Source: Gammaproteobacteria bacterium
Lineage (GTDB): Bacteria; Pseudomonadota; Gammaproteobacteria; 21-64-14
Direction: 5' to 3'
DNA length: 64,000 nt
Assembly (NCBI GenBank): GCA_027013145.1
Contig: JALUXX010000036.1
Coordinates: 124,001 to 188,000, forward strand
Under the pieces are notes generated by a model. The model made no database searches, was not told the origin of the DNA, and saw nothing but the letters and a program-made list of their open reading frames with translations. The position numbers and the translations under genes were made by a program. Shown one piece after another: positions 31,001-39,641 of this stretch (positions are counted from its first letter, which is position 1; the number at the start of each line of letters is the position of its first letter).

Positions 31001-31348
31001 CGCAAGGTCACCACGCGGCTCCTGGAGCGCCACGACATGGACGTGATCACGGCGAAGGACGGTGTAGACGCCGTCGCCCTGCTCCAGGAGCATATCCCGG
31101 ATGTCATGCTGCTCGACATCGAGATGCCGCGCATGGACGGTTTCGAGCTGGCCACGCACATGCGCAACGAGGAGCGGCTGCGCGACATCCCCATCATCAT
31201 GATCACCTCGCGCACCGGCGAGAAGCACCGCGAACACGCCATGCGGATCGGCGTGAACCGATATCTCGGCAAACCGTACCAGGAGGGCGAGTTGCTCGAG
31301 AACATCCACGCGCTGCTCGACGAGCGTGCCGGGCATGGCGGGCGATGA
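25046..31348 (+). CDS. chpA: Pil-Chp hybrid chemotaxis kinase ChpA (multiple Hpt, CheA, CheW, receiver)
   Basis: This 2100-residue protein is the kinase of the Pil-Chp array. Hpt-type histidines are visible at H52 (N-terminal, LHQARG), H746, H953, H1146 and H1333, the last four in HTLKG or HTLHG motifs. A further Hpt-like unit near residue 510 (LAEVKGSFQILNL) has no histidine. The CheA part begins near 1495, with ATPase motifs LRNAISHG (about 1680), DDGAGID and GRGVGMD, then a CheW-like domain and a C-terminal receiver with phosphoacceptor D2024. Hpt units at H746 and H953 are copies of one another, identical over 432 bases. Linkers are rich in Ala, Glu and Pro. The P. aeruginosa homologue is longer (about 2470). 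Confidence 0.95.
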   Translation: MMPRSEGMDYSALNWVKKELDETIRQARLALEAFVENPSDASQLQFCVTHLHQARGTLHMVEVDGAALLAEELEVLGRALIDGEIERKDEAYEVLMRGILQLPDYLDHVQAGHPDIPVVLLPLLNDLRALRGESLLSENALFTPDLTVPVPPPRERESFARDSGELRRLLRRLRHDLQLGLLGWYRGRDPRAGLDRILAVIEHLDQLTQLEPVRRLWWISAGLVEALRDEALEASVSVKLLLGQVDRRLKQLIDGGEAVLAADLAPDLLRNMLYYVARAAGGGERVNALKTAFDLERLLPGEAFGAGAALGPGVDSLRAVAEAVKEDLAAVKDGLDLYVRSEPRNPAGLAPLPDILRRAADTFGMLSLGAQRRLAQEQAERIAAIAEGDSDPDEETFTAIAGAILEIEASLDQMAAGGAVSAVGVPGGDAAGATEAAPAAEETAPAVNPGRVSDSEFRLLVLAMAREAAENMARIKEAVVAWLGAPAAGASGLDEVPRWLAEVKGSFQILNLPRAAQAVQALTDYVGTSLAGRTEAPPSGEQDTLADVIAGIEYYLEAVVEHRADREAILDRVDADLGRLGSSPDEPSGGPGGGEPVADGGVDAAGPDVFPLSAPAAETAPPEVDAGPHLGERAASGDASDPHGYAPAEAEDRDTPTDAAVLSPAPADPGLEVAAEVQAEPGAGEGPEAGAVELAPVLAEDGDPEILAIFLEEAEEELGSLRTQVPRWVQDREDREALGTIRRSFHTLKGSGRLSGALRVGEFAWALESLLNRVLEGEGADAAAVGVVGEAVELLPGLIEELRGGEGCDAAAVAALMGRAQALARGEDAGAAAPVAETAQPEPKPEVDALAEPEPAAETGAEAGPGLEVAAEVQAEAEPAAETGGPEPEAGEGPEAGAVELAPVLAEDGDPEILAIFLEEAEEELGSLRTQVPRWVQDREDREALGTIRRSFHTLKGSGRLSGALRVGEFAWALESLLNRVLEGEGADAAAVGVVGEAVELLPGLIEELRGGEGCDAAAVAALMGRAQALARGEDAGAAAPVAKTAQPEPEAAAEAQPAAEPAAEFEADPVAGEAEEARTRTESESESPDASAEAGPAGRFADPVLYETFSQEVQDHLATVEAFVESCDEADGSCHVTEELVRAFHTLHGSAYMAGVPEIAGVAEALERLLRLPAAAEAGGAQGLVPLIAEGAATVRAQLAALAAPGGEAPDAGPLLERIARLAEEHRARGGRWPEPFAAQRPAVEPAGDAAPPPANSEAAPARAAPAPEPEPEPEPASVPAAGTGDELAGELVEIFLEEAEELLDAADDILQAWERHPEEVRRVTELQRALHTLKGGARMADIAAIADLSHAMESLLSAVVDGHVEASWDLFQTLHATVDQLHAMQESVRAGAAPEPAPDLVADLEAARSGRSAPVSGEAAAPDPATEPAPLGTEADAAPAAPAGVAVAAEVETDLEDPALDAQTAADLSQTPARAAMRVERRSAPRVQSENVRVRADLLDNLVNYAGEVSIYRSRMEQQTAAIRFNLVEFDQTVERLREQLRRLEIETEAQILYRHEVEVEARADFDPLELDRYSQVQQLSRGLAESVNDLVSIQGLLDHLARESETLLLQQSRVNTDLQEGLMRTRMVPFAGLVPRLRRIVRQTCTTLGKRAELKVQGAEGEMDRTVLDRLVAPLEHMLRNAISHGIETPEVRRAAGKAEAGTVLLSLGREGSEVVIRVSDDGAGIDLDAIRAKAIERGLLAADAEVSDHDVMQFILESGFSTARTLTQISGRGVGMDVVNSEIKQLGGQLEIDSRAGRGMTFTVRLPFTLAVTQALLVNVSDEVYAIPLSSVEGIVRLGYDEISRCLGDEDPAVDYAGQRYRLIHMGALLGLAAPPVQADRKVPVLLVRSGDHQSAVLVDGLVGSREIVVKSVGPQLSTVRGISGATILGDGRVVLIVDAGTLLRLSAAVHGAAPAEEEPEPEAESSGRVTVMVVDDSITVRKVTTRLLERHDMDVITAKDGVDAVALLQEHIPDVMLLDIEMPRMDGFELATHMRNEERLRDIPIIMITSRTGEKHREHAMRIGVNRYLGKPYQEGELLENIHALLDERAGHGGR
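27091..27522 (+). repeat. Internal chpA duplication, copy 1
   Basis: By eye this stretch is base-for-base identical to 27712-28143, 621 bases further on and in the same frame. It encodes a complete Hpt module with H746. The match continues imperfectly on both sides, with single-base differences at 27090 and 27524. On the left, the second copy has an extra 33 bases (11 codons). G-rich codons such as GGG, GTG and TTG are more frequent here than in the rest of chpA. Confidence 0.93.
27712..28143 (+). repeat. Internal chpA duplication, copy 2
   Basis: Second copy of the 432-base segment at 27091-27522, encoding the Hpt module with H953. The lack of even silent differences points to a recent duplication or ongoing gene conversion. 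A collapsed or expanded assembly is also conceivable for such a long exact repeat. Confidence 0.93.
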
Positions 31349-32546
31349 GCGGACTCCGCTGCGGGTCGCGGTCCTTGCGCAATCCGGACCACGCCGCGAG
31401 GCCGTAGGGCGGCAGCTCGAGCGCCAGGGCTTTCAGCTTGCGGCGGTCGCCGCCGCGGATGCGGAGGCGATCGCGCAGGTGCTCGCGCTGCCGGAGATCG
31501 ACCTGCTCCTGGTCGACCTCGACGACGAGAGCCTCGCCGACCCCGGAGCGCTGCTGCCGCTGCTCGAACACAGCAGGGTCCCGGTCCTGTTCAACGATGC
31601 CGGCGCCGCCGGCCAGGCCGATCTCGGCCCGCGACTGACCCGCAAGTTCCGCCTCCTGAGCGGCACGCGCCCGCCGCGCCTGTCGTTGTCCGGGGCGCCG
31701 GCCGCACCCGCGGGCGAGCCGCGCGCCGCGGCGCCGCGCGATGGGGACCCGGCCGGGCGCGGCGCGGACGCGGACCGGGTCGGGACGGACGCGCAGGACC
31801 GCGCCCCGGCAGAGGACGCGGCCCCGGCGCCCATGGATCCGGTGCCGGGGGGGCGCACACTCGAGCGGCGCGCACCCGCGTCGGGCGGTTCCGGGCCGGC
31901 GGTCGAAGCGCCCGCGCGGGAGGCGCGGGCGGACGCGCCGGCCGCGGCGGGCGGGGACCGGGCACGGCGCGTGTGGGTGCTCGGCGCCTCTCTCGGCGGA
32001 CCCCAGGCGGTGCGCGCCTTCCTTCATCGCCTGCCGGGGGATCTGCCGGTCGCGTTCATCCTCGCGCAGCACATCGGCGAGGGCTTCGACCGGCTGCTGG
32101 CGAGCCAGCTCGATCGCGAGACCGCCCTGCGCGTGGGCTGTGCCCGCGCCGGGGCCCGCCTGCGCCACGGCGAGGTCCTGCTCGCGCCGCTCGACCAGTC
32201 GCTGCGCCTCGACCGATCCGGGGCCGTGCGCCTGGAGCCGCGGGTGGAGCGCGGAATCTACAGCCCGTCGATCGACGATGTGATGGGCGAGGTCGCGCGC
32301 TGCTACGGCGCCCTCGCCGGTGCGATCGTCTTCAGCGGCATGGGCGACGATGGGATCGAGGGCGCCCGCGCGATCGCCGCGGAGGGCGGAACCGTATGGG
32401 CCCAGGACGCCGCGAGTGCGGTCATCAGCAGCATGCCGGATCACGCGCGCCGCGCGGGGGTGGTGAGCCTCAGCGGTCCGCCCGAGAGCCTGGCCGAGCA
32501 ACTGGTGCGCACCCTCGCGGCACCCGGGGCGTCGGCGGCGCTGTGA
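31335..32546 (+). CDS. chpB: CheB-like methylesterase ChpB
   Basis: The 403-residue protein has a C-terminal CheB esterase domain with catalytic S219 in LGASLGGP, H246 in AQHIG and D339 in GMGDDG. The N-terminal domain (1-115) resembles a receiver but reads VAVLAQSG where a receiver has VxVVDDS, so it is probably not phosphorylated normally; a DLDD near residue 60 remains. A variable Ala/Pro/Gly-rich linker joins the two. ChpB should demethylate PilJ. The start overlaps the end of chpA by 14 bases. Confidence 0.9.
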   Translation: MAGDERTPLRVAVLAQSGPRREAVGRQLERQGFQLAAVAAADAEAIAQVLALPEIDLLLVDLDDESLADPGALLPLLEHSRVPVLFNDAGAAGQADLGPRLTRKFRLLSGTRPPRLSLSGAPAAPAGEPRAAAPRDGDPAGRGADADRVGTDAQDRAPAEDAAPAPMDPVPGGRTLERRAPASGGSGPAVEAPAREARADAPAAAGGDRARRVWVLGASLGGPQAVRAFLHRLPGDLPVAFILAQHIGEGFDRLLASQLDRETALRVGCARAGARLRHGEVLLAPLDQSLRLDRSGAVRLEPRVERGIYSPSIDDVMGEVARCYGALAGAIVFSGMGDDGIEGARAIAAEGGTVWAQDAASAVISSMPDHARRAGVVSLSGPPESLAEQLVRTLAAPGASAAL

Positions 32547-32657
32547 CCGCCCGCCCCGGTTGCAGGGGGCGGAAACGACGTCGATGCGGCGTCGTAAAGA
32601 AGGCTTGAACGGGCCGGCGCGGGCCGGACGAGGAACCCAGGACCGAGGAGCTTCGAG

Positions 32658-33140
32658 ATGAGCCAGAGTGCAACCGCAACCGCCACCGCCGAGGTGCGGG
32701 TACGCAGCCTGCTGCTGCCGATCGTCGACGGGCAGCTCCTGCTGCCCAACGCCGCCGTCGCCGAGATCGTCCCCTATACCGACCCGGAGCCGCTGCCGCG
32801 GGCCCCCGACTGGATGCTGGGTCTGTTCCAGTGGCGCGAGCGCCGGGTGCCGACGCTCTCCTTCGAGGCCGTGTGCGGCGGTCCGGTGCCGCCGGCCGGC
32901 GCGCGCGCGCGTGTGGCCGTGATCAACGCCCTCTCCGGCTGGCTGGATCCGCCGTTCTACGCCCTCGTGATCCGCGACCTGCCGCACCTGGTGCAGGTCG
33001 GGCGCGACGGCATCCGCACGCTGGACGATTCCGGACCGGCCCACGCGGCCGTACGCAGCACGGTGGACGTGCTCGGCGAGACCGCCCACATCCCGTCGCT
33101 GGACACGCTCGAGGGCATGCTGCGCAACGTCATCGCCTGA
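32658..33140 (+). CDS. chpC: CheW-like adaptor ChpC
   Basis: This 160-residue protein is a single CheW-like domain (LLLPIVDGQLLLPNAAVAEIV, DWMLGLFQWRERRVPTLSFE). ChpC is thought to couple further receptors to ChpA. It ends the Pil-Chp operon, 111 bases after chpB, with AGGAGC before the ATG. Its stop sits inside a hairpin shared with the converging rsmE. Confidence 0.9.
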   Translation: MSQSATATATAEVRVRSLLLPIVDGQLLLPNAAVAEIVPYTDPEPLPRAPDWMLGLFQWRERRVPTLSFEAVCGGPVPPAGARARVAVINALSGWLDPPFYALVIRDLPHLVQVGRDGIRTLDDSGPAHAAVRSTVDVLGETAHIPSLDTLEGMLRNVIA

Positions 33141-33159
33141 GCGCGACGGTGGCGCTCAG
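33137..33159. terminator. Shared hairpin between convergent chpC and rsmE
   Basis: Arms CTGAGCGC and GCGCTCAG form a perfect 8-bp stem with a 7-base loop. The chpC stop codon lies in one arm and the rsmE stop in the other. There is no T-run on either side, so termination may be Rho-dependent. Confidence 0.5.
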
Positions 33160-33887
33160 CCCCCGGTCGCCAGATCGCCCCACTGCAACTGCAGGGTCGT
33201 GAGCGCCGCCACCGTCGCGGTCTCCGTGCGCAACACGCGCGGGCCCAGGCGTATGCCGCGAAAGCCCGCCCCGCGTGCGCATTCGATCTCCGCGGGGCTC
33301 AGCCCCCCTTCCGGACCGATGAGCAGCACGACGCCGTCCCCGGCCGGGGCCTCTCCCGCCGCCGGTCCCTCCGCGGCCTGCGGGTCCAGCAGCCAGCGCA
33401 GCCCCGCGGGCGCCGTGTCGAGCCACTGCGCGAGCGTCTGCGGCGCGCCGATCTCGGGGACGCGCACCCGTCCGGACTGCTCGCAGGCGCTGACGGCAAC
33501 GGCGCGCCAATGCGCCAGGCGCGCCGCACCGCGCGTCGCGTCCAGGCGCACGACGCTGCGCTCCGTCGCCAGCGGTGCGAGCGCGTGGACGCCGAGTTCG
33601 ACCGCCTTCTGGACGATGTAGTCCATGCGCGTGCCGCGCGCGATGCCCTGCGCGAGGGTGATCTTCAACGGGGATTCGGTGCGCGGACGGTCGGCGGATT
33701 CGACGCGCACACGCGCCGCATCGAGGAGCCGCGCGCGGTATTCGCACCCGTCGCCGTTGAACAGCGCCAGCGCGCCGCCCGGGCGCAGGCGCAGGACCCG
33801 CGTGAGGTGTCGCGCCGCGGCGGCATCGAGCGCGACCTCCACACCCGGCGCCAGCGGCTGCGCGAGGTGGACGCGCGGGACCCGCAC
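33156..33887 (-). CDS. rsmE: 16S rRNA m3U1498 methyltransferase
   Basis: The 243-residue SPOUT enzyme methylates U1498 of 16S rRNA. The knot region motif LLIGPEGGLSPAEIE and the final GPRVLRTETATVAAL are diagnostic. N-terminal PUA-like part has RHLTRVLRLRPGG. The start is GTG at 33887, 13 bases after the tpx stop. It directly follows chpC in convergent orientation. Confidence 0.94.
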   Translation of the reverse strand: MRVPRVHLAQPLAPGVEVALDAAAARHLTRVLRLRPGGALALFNGDGCEYRARLLDAARVRVESADRPRTESPLKITLAQGIARGTRMDYIVQKAVELGVHALAPLATERSVVRLDATRGAARLAHWRAVAVSACEQSGRVRVPEIGAPQTLAQWLDTAPAGLRWLLDPQAAEGPAAGEAPAGDGVVLLIGPEGGLSPAEIECARGAGFRGIRLGPRVLRTETATVAALTTLQLQWGDLATGG

Positions 33888-33900
33888 CGTACGGTCGGGG

Positions 33901-34398
33901 TCAGAGCGCGGCGAGCGCGCGCTCGTAGTCCGGTTCCTGCCCGATCTCGGGGACCAGCTCCGTATAGCGGACCTTGCCGTCGGCGCCGATCACCACCACC
34001 GCCCGCGCCGTGATCCCCGCCAGCGGGCCGTCGGTGATCAGCACCCCGTAGTCCTTGGCGAAGGTGCGCCCGCGCATCAGCGACAGGGGCACGACGTTGT
34101 CGAGGTGCTCGCCGGTGCAGAACCGATTTTGGGCGAAGGGCAGATCGGCCGATACGATCAGCACCACCACGTCGTCGCGCCCCTTGGCGGCCTCGTTGAA
34201 CTTGCGCGTGGAGACAGCGCACACCGGTGTGTCGAGGCTCGGCACGATGTTGAGCAACAGCTTCTTGCCGGCGTAGTCGCTCAGCGTGCGGTCGTTGAGT
34301 TCGACGTCGGTGAGCCGGAAGTCCGGCGCCGGCGTCCCCACCGCCGGCAGCTCGCCGTTGGTGTGGATCGGATTGCCCTTCAGAGTGACGGTGGCCAT
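33901..34398 (-). CDS. tpx: Thiol peroxidase (atypical 2-Cys peroxiredoxin)
   Basis: The 165-residue protein reduces peroxides with thioredoxin as donor. Peroxidatic Cys60 is in [11 protein letters not shown] and resolving Cys94 in NRFCTGEH. The start at 34398 ([10 protein letters not shown]) is preceded by GAGGAACGCC. It lies 11 bases after gcvPA, exactly where gcvPB would be expected in a gcv operon. Confidence 0.94.
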   Translation of the reverse strand: MATVTLKGNPIHTNGELPAVGTPAPDFRLTDVELNDRTLSDYAGKKLLLNIVPSLDTPVCAVSTRKFNEAAKGRDDVVVLIVSADLPFAQNRFCTGEHLDNVVPLSLMRGRTFAKDYGVLITDGPLAGITARAVVVIGADGKVRYTELVPEIGQEPDYERALAAL

Positions 34399-34409
34399 GG
34401 CGTTCCTCC

Positions 34410-35807
34410 TCAGATCTTGGGCCGCACCGGGCAGGGCGGTGCGCCCTGCTTGGACAGGATGCGGCCGAGATGCCGCGCGTAGGCGTCGATCTCCGCGTCG
34501 GTGCGCTGTTCGGTGGCGCATACGAGCAGCGCGTGGCCGAGCTCCGGGTAGTCCCCGGACAGGTCGTAGCCGCCGACGATGTCCTGCGCCGCGAGCGCCC
34601 GCAGCACGTCCGCCGCCGGTACCGGCAGCCGCAACGCCGCCTCGTGGAAGGCGGCGCCGGCGAAGATGCGCTCCACGCCCGGCACGGCGCACAGGCGGTC
34701 GACCAGGGTCCGGGTGTTGCGGTGGCAGCGGGCCGCCGTGCGCTCGAGGCCCTCGGCGCCGAGCAGGGCCATGTGGATCGTGGCCGCGGTCACCGCCAGA
34801 CCCTGATTGGTGCAGATGTTGGAGGTCGCCTTGGAGCGGCGGATGTGCTGCTCGCGCGCCTGCAGGGTCAGGGTGAAGCCGGGACGCCCTTCGAGGTCCA
34901 GCGTGCGTCCGACCAGCCGCCCGGGGAGCTGGCGCACGTATTGCTGCCGGCAGCACAGGAAGCCGAAGTAGGGCCCGCCGGAGGACAGCGGCACGCCGAG
35001 CGGCTGGCCCTCGCCGCAGGCGAGGTCGGCGCCGTCCCGACCCCAGTGCCCCGGGGGGGCGATCACCGTCGCGGCGAGCGGGTTGACCACGGCGACGGCC
35101 AGGGCGTCGCGGGCGTGGGCCCAGTCCGTCAGGGCGTCGGCGTCCTCGAGCACGCCGAAGAAATTGGGCTGCGGAACGACGATCGCGGCGGGGGCGTCGC
35201 CCGCGTGCGCGTCGAGGGCGGCGGGCGGCGTGTCGCCGCGCGCGGGGTCGTAGGGGATCTCGATCAGCTCGATGCCCTGGCGGCCGACCAGCGTGCGCAC
35301 CACCGCGCGGTAGGTCGGGTGCACGGTCCGCGGCAGGAGAACGCGTCCGGAGCGCACCTTGCGGTTGCTGCGCACCGCCATCAGCACCGCTTCTGCGAGG
35401 GCCGAGGCCCCGTCATAGAGCGAGGCGTTGGAGACGTCCATCGCCAGGAGGCGGGCCATCATCGTCTGGTATTCGTAGAGGACCTGCAGCGTCCCCTGGG
35501 AGGCCTCGGCCTGATAGGGTGTGTAGGCGCTGTAGAATTCCCCGCGCGTGGTCAGCTCCCATACCGCGGCGGGGATGTGATGATCGTAGGCGCCGGCGCC
35601 GGCGAAGCACGCCGGGCGCCCGTCGCGTTCGGCGCGCTCGGCGAGGATGCGGGTGACCGCCGCCTCGTCGAGCCCCTCCGGGACGCCCGCGAGCGGGCGG
35701 CAGCGCAACGGCTGCGGGATCTCGTCGAACAGGTCCTCGATGCGGGCGGCGCCGATGGCACGCAGCATCTCGCGGACATCGTCGTCGGTGTGGGGGATGA
35801 AGGGCAT
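34410..35807 (-). CDS. gcvPA: Glycine dehydrogenase (decarboxylating) subunit 1
   Basis: This 465-residue protein is the N-terminal half of split P-protein of the glycine cleavage system. It starts [15 protein letters not shown], has [14 protein letters not shown] and [19 protein letters not shown], and ends with the usual helical domain. The PLP-binding lysine is in the partner GcvPB, which is not in this window. It follows gcvH by 24 bases. Confidence 0.94.
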   Translation of the reverse strand: MPFIPHTDDDVREMLRAIGAARIEDLFDEIPQPLRCRPLAGVPEGLDEAAVTRILAERAERDGRPACFAGAGAYDHHIPAAVWELTTRGEFYSAYTPYQAEASQGTLQVLYEYQTMMARLLAMDVSNASLYDGASALAEAVLMAVRSNRKVRSGRVLLPRTVHPTYRAVVRTLVGRQGIELIEIPYDPARGDTPPAALDAHAGDAPAAIVVPQPNFFGVLEDADALTDWAHARDALAVAVVNPLAATVIAPPGHWGRDGADLACGEGQPLGVPLSSGGPYFGFLCCRQQYVRQLPGRLVGRTLDLEGRPGFTLTLQAREQHIRRSKATSNICTNQGLAVTAATIHMALLGAEGLERTAARCHRNTRTLVDRLCAVPGVERIFAGAAFHEAALRLPVPAADVLRALAAQDIVGGYDLSGDYPELGHALLVCATEQRTDAEIDAYARHLGRILSKQGAPPCPVRPKI

Positions 35808-35831
35808 CGGCGATGCCGGCGGCGCGCGGCC

Positions 35832-36227
35832 TCAGTGTTCCTCGTCGGCGAGGAATGCGCCGTAGCCCGCCGCGTCCATCAGGTGATCGAGGGCGGCGCC
35901 CGCGGCGGGGCGGATGCGCAACAGCCAGCCGGCGCCGTAGGGCTCCTGGTTGACCTGCTCGGGGTGATCGGCGAGGGCCGCGTTGCCTTCGACCGTTTCA
36001 CCCGAGACCGGGGCATAGACGTCGGAGGCGGACTTGACCGATTCGACCACGGCGCACGCCTCGCCCGCCTGCAGCGTGCGCCCCGCCTCCGGGACCTCCA
36101 CGTAGACCATGTCGCCCATCTGGTCCTGGGCGTGGTCGGTGATGCCCACCGTGACGGTGCCGTCGTCGTTCAGGCGCACCCATTCGTGGGTCTTGGTGTA
36201 CTTGAGGTCCTGGGGAATCTCGCTCAT
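35832..36227 (-). CDS. gcvH: Glycine cleavage system H protein
   Basis: The 131-residue lipoyl carrier has its lipoylated lysine at K65 in VVESVKSASD, with YTKTHEWVRL near the start and GNAALADHPEQVNQ further on. It carries the aminomethyl group between the P, T and L proteins. Between gcvT and gcvPA. Confidence 0.96.
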   Translation of the reverse strand: MSEIPQDLKYTKTHEWVRLNDDGTVTVGITDHAQDQMGDMVYVEVPEAGRTLQAGEACAVVESVKSASDVYAPVSGETVEGNAALADHPEQVNQEPYGAGWLLRIRPAAGAALDHLMDAAGYGAFLADEEH

Positions 36228-36252
36228 CGTGCCGCCCCGTCGGGTTGGGTGT

Positions 36253-37344
<1,092 letters not shown>

Positions 37345-37426
37345 GAGGCAGCGTCCGGGTTCCGTCGCGATGGGAGATCCCCCACGGCCGCGCGGGCTAC
37401 GGCGGGGGCCGGCGGTCGTGCCCGGC

Positions 37427-37455
37427 ACTATACCGGCGGCGGGGCCCAAAACCAA
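37427..37455 (-). promoter_or_regulatory. Candidate sigma70 promoter for gcvTHPA
   Basis: On the minus strand a TTGGTT -35 (37450-37455) and a TATAGT -10 (37427-37432) are separated by exactly 17 bases. Transcription would start near 37420, giving a leader of about 75 bases before gcvT. I see no glycine riboswitch in that leader. Confidence 0.6.
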
Positions 37456-37480
37456 GACGCCGCCGCGCCCACCGCAGCGC

Positions 37481-38866
37481 CTACTCGATGACGAGATAGA
37501 GCGAGGCGTCGCCGCGGCGCAGGTTGAGCACCAGGGCGCGCGGGTTGCGGCCAACGGCGGCGCTCAGGTCGCCGACCCCGGCCAGGGTGTGGTGATTGAG
37601 CGCCAGGATCACGTCCCCGTCGCGCAGGCCGGCCTCCCAGGCGGGGCTGCCCGGGGCGACGCGCACGACACGCACCCCGCGCGGGCCGCCGCCGATGGGG
37701 TCGGGCGGGACGTCCGCGAACCGGGCGCCGGCGAGCCGCGGGTCGATGCGGCGCCCTTCGATGGTGCGATGCGACGGCGCCGCCATCACCGCCTCGACGG
37801 TCCGCTCGCGGCCGCCGCGCAGCACGGTCAGGCGCACATGGCGGCCCACCGGGAGCAGGCCGACGGCGTTGCGCAGGTCACGCGTGCGCCGCACCGGGCT
37901 GCCGTCCACGCCGATCACCACGTCGCCGACGCGCAGCCCGGCGCGCGCGGCCGGCGAACCGGGCACGACCTGGGTGATGACCGCGCCGTGGTCGCCGCGC
38001 ACGCCGAAGGCGCGGGCCAGCCGCGGCGTGAGGTTCTGGACGGTGATCCCCAGCACCCCGCGGCGCACGCGCCCGTAGCGGATGAGCTGCTCCATGACCT
38101 CGCGCGCCATGTTGATGGGGATGGCGAAGCCGATGCCGATGTTGCCGCCCTGCGGGCTGAGGATGGCGGTGTTGATGCCGACCAGCCGGCCGGCCAGATC
38201 GACGAGTGCCCCGCCGGAGTTGCCCGGATTGATGGAGGCGTCGGTCTGGATGAAGTCCTCGTAGCCCCCCAGTCCCAGCCCGCTGCGCCCCAGCGCGCTG
38301 ACGATCCCGGAGGTCACCGTCTGGCCGAGCCCGAAGGGATTGCCGATGGCGACGACGAAGTCGCCCACGCGCAGGCGGTTGGAGTCGCCGAGCCGGATGG
38401 CGCGCAGCCCCGTTGCGTGCACCTGGATCACGGCGATGTCCGAGGCGCGGTCGGTGCCGACGAGACGCGCCGGCAGCCGGCGCCCGTCGCGCAGTGTGAC
38501 CACGATCCGGTCGGCGCCCGCGATGACGTGGTTGTTGGTGAGAATGTAGCCGCGGCCGGCGTCGACGATGACGCCCGAGCCGATGTCCTGGCGCTGCTCC
38601 TCCTGCGGGAGCCGGGGCAGGTTGAAGAAGCGGCGGAAGAACGGGTCGAGCAGGAGCGGGTTCTGTACCTGCACGTGACCCAGCGCGGTGACGTTGACCA
38701 CGGAGGGGGTCACGCGTTCGAGCATCGGTGCGAGCGAGGGCAGCGGCCGTCCGTCGACGATCGGCGGGATCGAGGCCAGCGCGGCCTGCGCCGGGAGCAG
38801 CGCGCACAACAGCCACGCTGCGAGACGTGCGGCGCGTACGGTGCCGCGCGGGGCGGATGCGGTCAC
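37481..38866 (-). CDS. DegP/DegQ/MucD-type periplasmic serine protease
   Basis: The 461-residue HtrA protease has a signal peptide (residues 1-31), catalytic H113 (LTNNHVIAG), D143 (ASDIAVIQ) and S217 ([10 protein letters not shown]), and two PDZ domains (about 265-350 and 370-455). It degrades or refolds misfolded envelope proteins. The start is GTG with AAAAAGGAGC upstream. Upstream DNA has a 31-nt hairpin and then a 126-bp tandem array. It is read in the same direction as the hsp20-cbpA-cbpM genes. Confidence 0.92.
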   Translation of the reverse strand: MTASAPRGTVRAARLAAWLLCALLPAQAALASIPPIVDGRPLPSLAPMLERVTPSVVNVTALGHVQVQNPLLLDPFFRRFFNLPRLPQEEQRQDIGSGVIVDAGRGYILTNNHVIAGADRIVVTLRDGRRLPARLVGTDRASDIAVIQVHATGLRAIRLGDSNRLRVGDFVVAIGNPFGLGQTVTSGIVSALGRSGLGLGGYEDFIQTDASINPGNSGGALVDLAGRLVGINTAILSPQGGNIGIGFAIPINMAREVMEQLIRYGRVRRGVLGITVQNLTPRLARAFGVRGDHGAVITQVVPGSPAARAGLRVGDVVIGVDGSPVRRTRDLRNAVGLLPVGRHVRLTVLRGGRERTVEAVMAAPSHRTIEGRRIDPRLAGARFADVPPDPIGGGPRGVRVVRVAPGSPAWEAGLRDGDVILALNHHTLAGVGDLSAAVGRNPRALVLNLRRGDASLYLVIE

Positions 38867-38886
38867 ATGTAAGCTCCTTTTTAGTG

Positions 38887-38917
38887 GTTGGGAAGGGCCG
38901 TTCCGGCCCTTCCCAAC
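38887..38917 (-). promoter_or_regulatory. 31-nt perfect hairpin upstream of the degP-type gene
   Basis: Arms GTTGGGAAGGGCC and GGCCCTTCCCAAC form a 13-bp perfect stem with a 5-base loop. It ends 20 bases before the GTG start; the ribosome binding site lies between them. It has the same length, loop size and end sequences as the hairpin at 22023-22053, with four matched stem substitutions. Confidence 0.75.
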
Positions 38918-39243
38918 TTCGCCGCGCCCGGCGCGTGTCCGTGCGCGGCTCCGACGGATCGGACACGGGGTGTCCGATCCGCGGGCGGGGCTTATCGCCC
39001 CGCCGCTATTGAGGGGGCGAGGGGCCCTGCGGCCCTTCCCGACTTCGCCGCGCCCGGCGCGTGTCCGTGCGCGGCTCCGACGGATCGGACACGGGGTGTC
39101 CGATCCGCGGGCGGGGCTTATCGCCCCGCCGCTATTGAGGGGGCGAGGGGCCCTGCGGCCCTTCCCGACTTCGCCGCGCCCGGCGCGTGTCCGTGCGCGG
39201 CTCCGACGGATCGGACACGGGGTGTCCGATCCGCGGGCGGGTC
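38917..39243. repeat. 126-bp tandem repeat array between cbpM and the degP-type gene
   Basis: Units start at 38917, 39043 and 39169; the third is cut off near 39243, giving about 2.6 copies. Each unit has a palindrome GATCGGACAC-GGG-GTGTCCGATC and a second stem GGCGGGGC-TTATC-GCCCCGCC. The length, 126, keeps the frame open in several frames, but none looks coding. No gene is visible in 38867-39299. Confidence 0.9.
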
Positions 39244-39249
39244 ATTATA
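39244..39249 (-). promoter_or_regulatory. Lone consensus -10 (TATAAT) upstream of the tandem array
   Basis: A perfect TATAAT reads on the minus strand right where the third repeat unit ends. There is no -35 at 16-18 bases, where the sequence is a G-run. If used, it would start an RNA of about 370 bases of leader carrying the array and hairpin before the degP-type gene. Confidence 0.3.
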
Positions 39250-39299
39250 CGGACCGGCGCGCGCGCGGGGGGTTCCGGGACGGGCCGGCGGCGGACGAT

Positions 39300-39638
39300 T
39301 CAGTCCGATCCGCAGCGCAGACGGTGTTCCAGCGTGCGCACCTGCGCGCGCAGGCGCCGCACCTCGTCGAGCAGGTCGAGCGCCAGCGCCGCGCCGGCGA
39401 GATTGACCTCGAGATCGCGCTGCAGGCGCAGCGCGGTGCGGATGCGGGTGACGGCGACCGCCGCGAAGCGCCACTCGGCGGGCGGGCCCTTGCCGAGGGG
39501 CTCGACGAGCCCCTCGGCCACCATCGCCATGAGCCGCTCCGCGGAGATGTGCGCGGCGCGGCACAGTTCGCCGAGCCCCACCGTGGACTCCTCGTCCAGT
39601 ACCAGCGTCGGCAGCGTCACCGGATCGCCTCGCGGCAT
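39300..39638 (-). CDS. cbpM: Chaperone modulator CbpM
   Basis: The 112-residue protein has a MerR-like N-terminal helix-turn-helix (VGLGELCRAAHISAERLMAMVAEGLVEPLG) and a C-terminal helical part (RIRTALRLQRDLEVNLAGAALALDLLDEV), the layout of CbpM. CbpM inhibits its DnaJ-like partner CbpA. It lies four bases after cbpA. Confidence 0.9.
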   Translation of the reverse strand: MPRGDPVTLPTLVLDEESTVGLGELCRAAHISAERLMAMVAEGLVEPLGKGPPAEWRFAAVAVTRIRTALRLQRDLEVNLAGAALALDLLDEVRRLRAQVRTLEHRLRCGSD

Positions 39639-39641
39639 CGT

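Noticed and set aside
37345-37480. Glycine riboswitch before gcvT
   Set aside because: The leader is short and I could not find the conserved core or tandem aptamer; only a sigma70-like promoter is visible.
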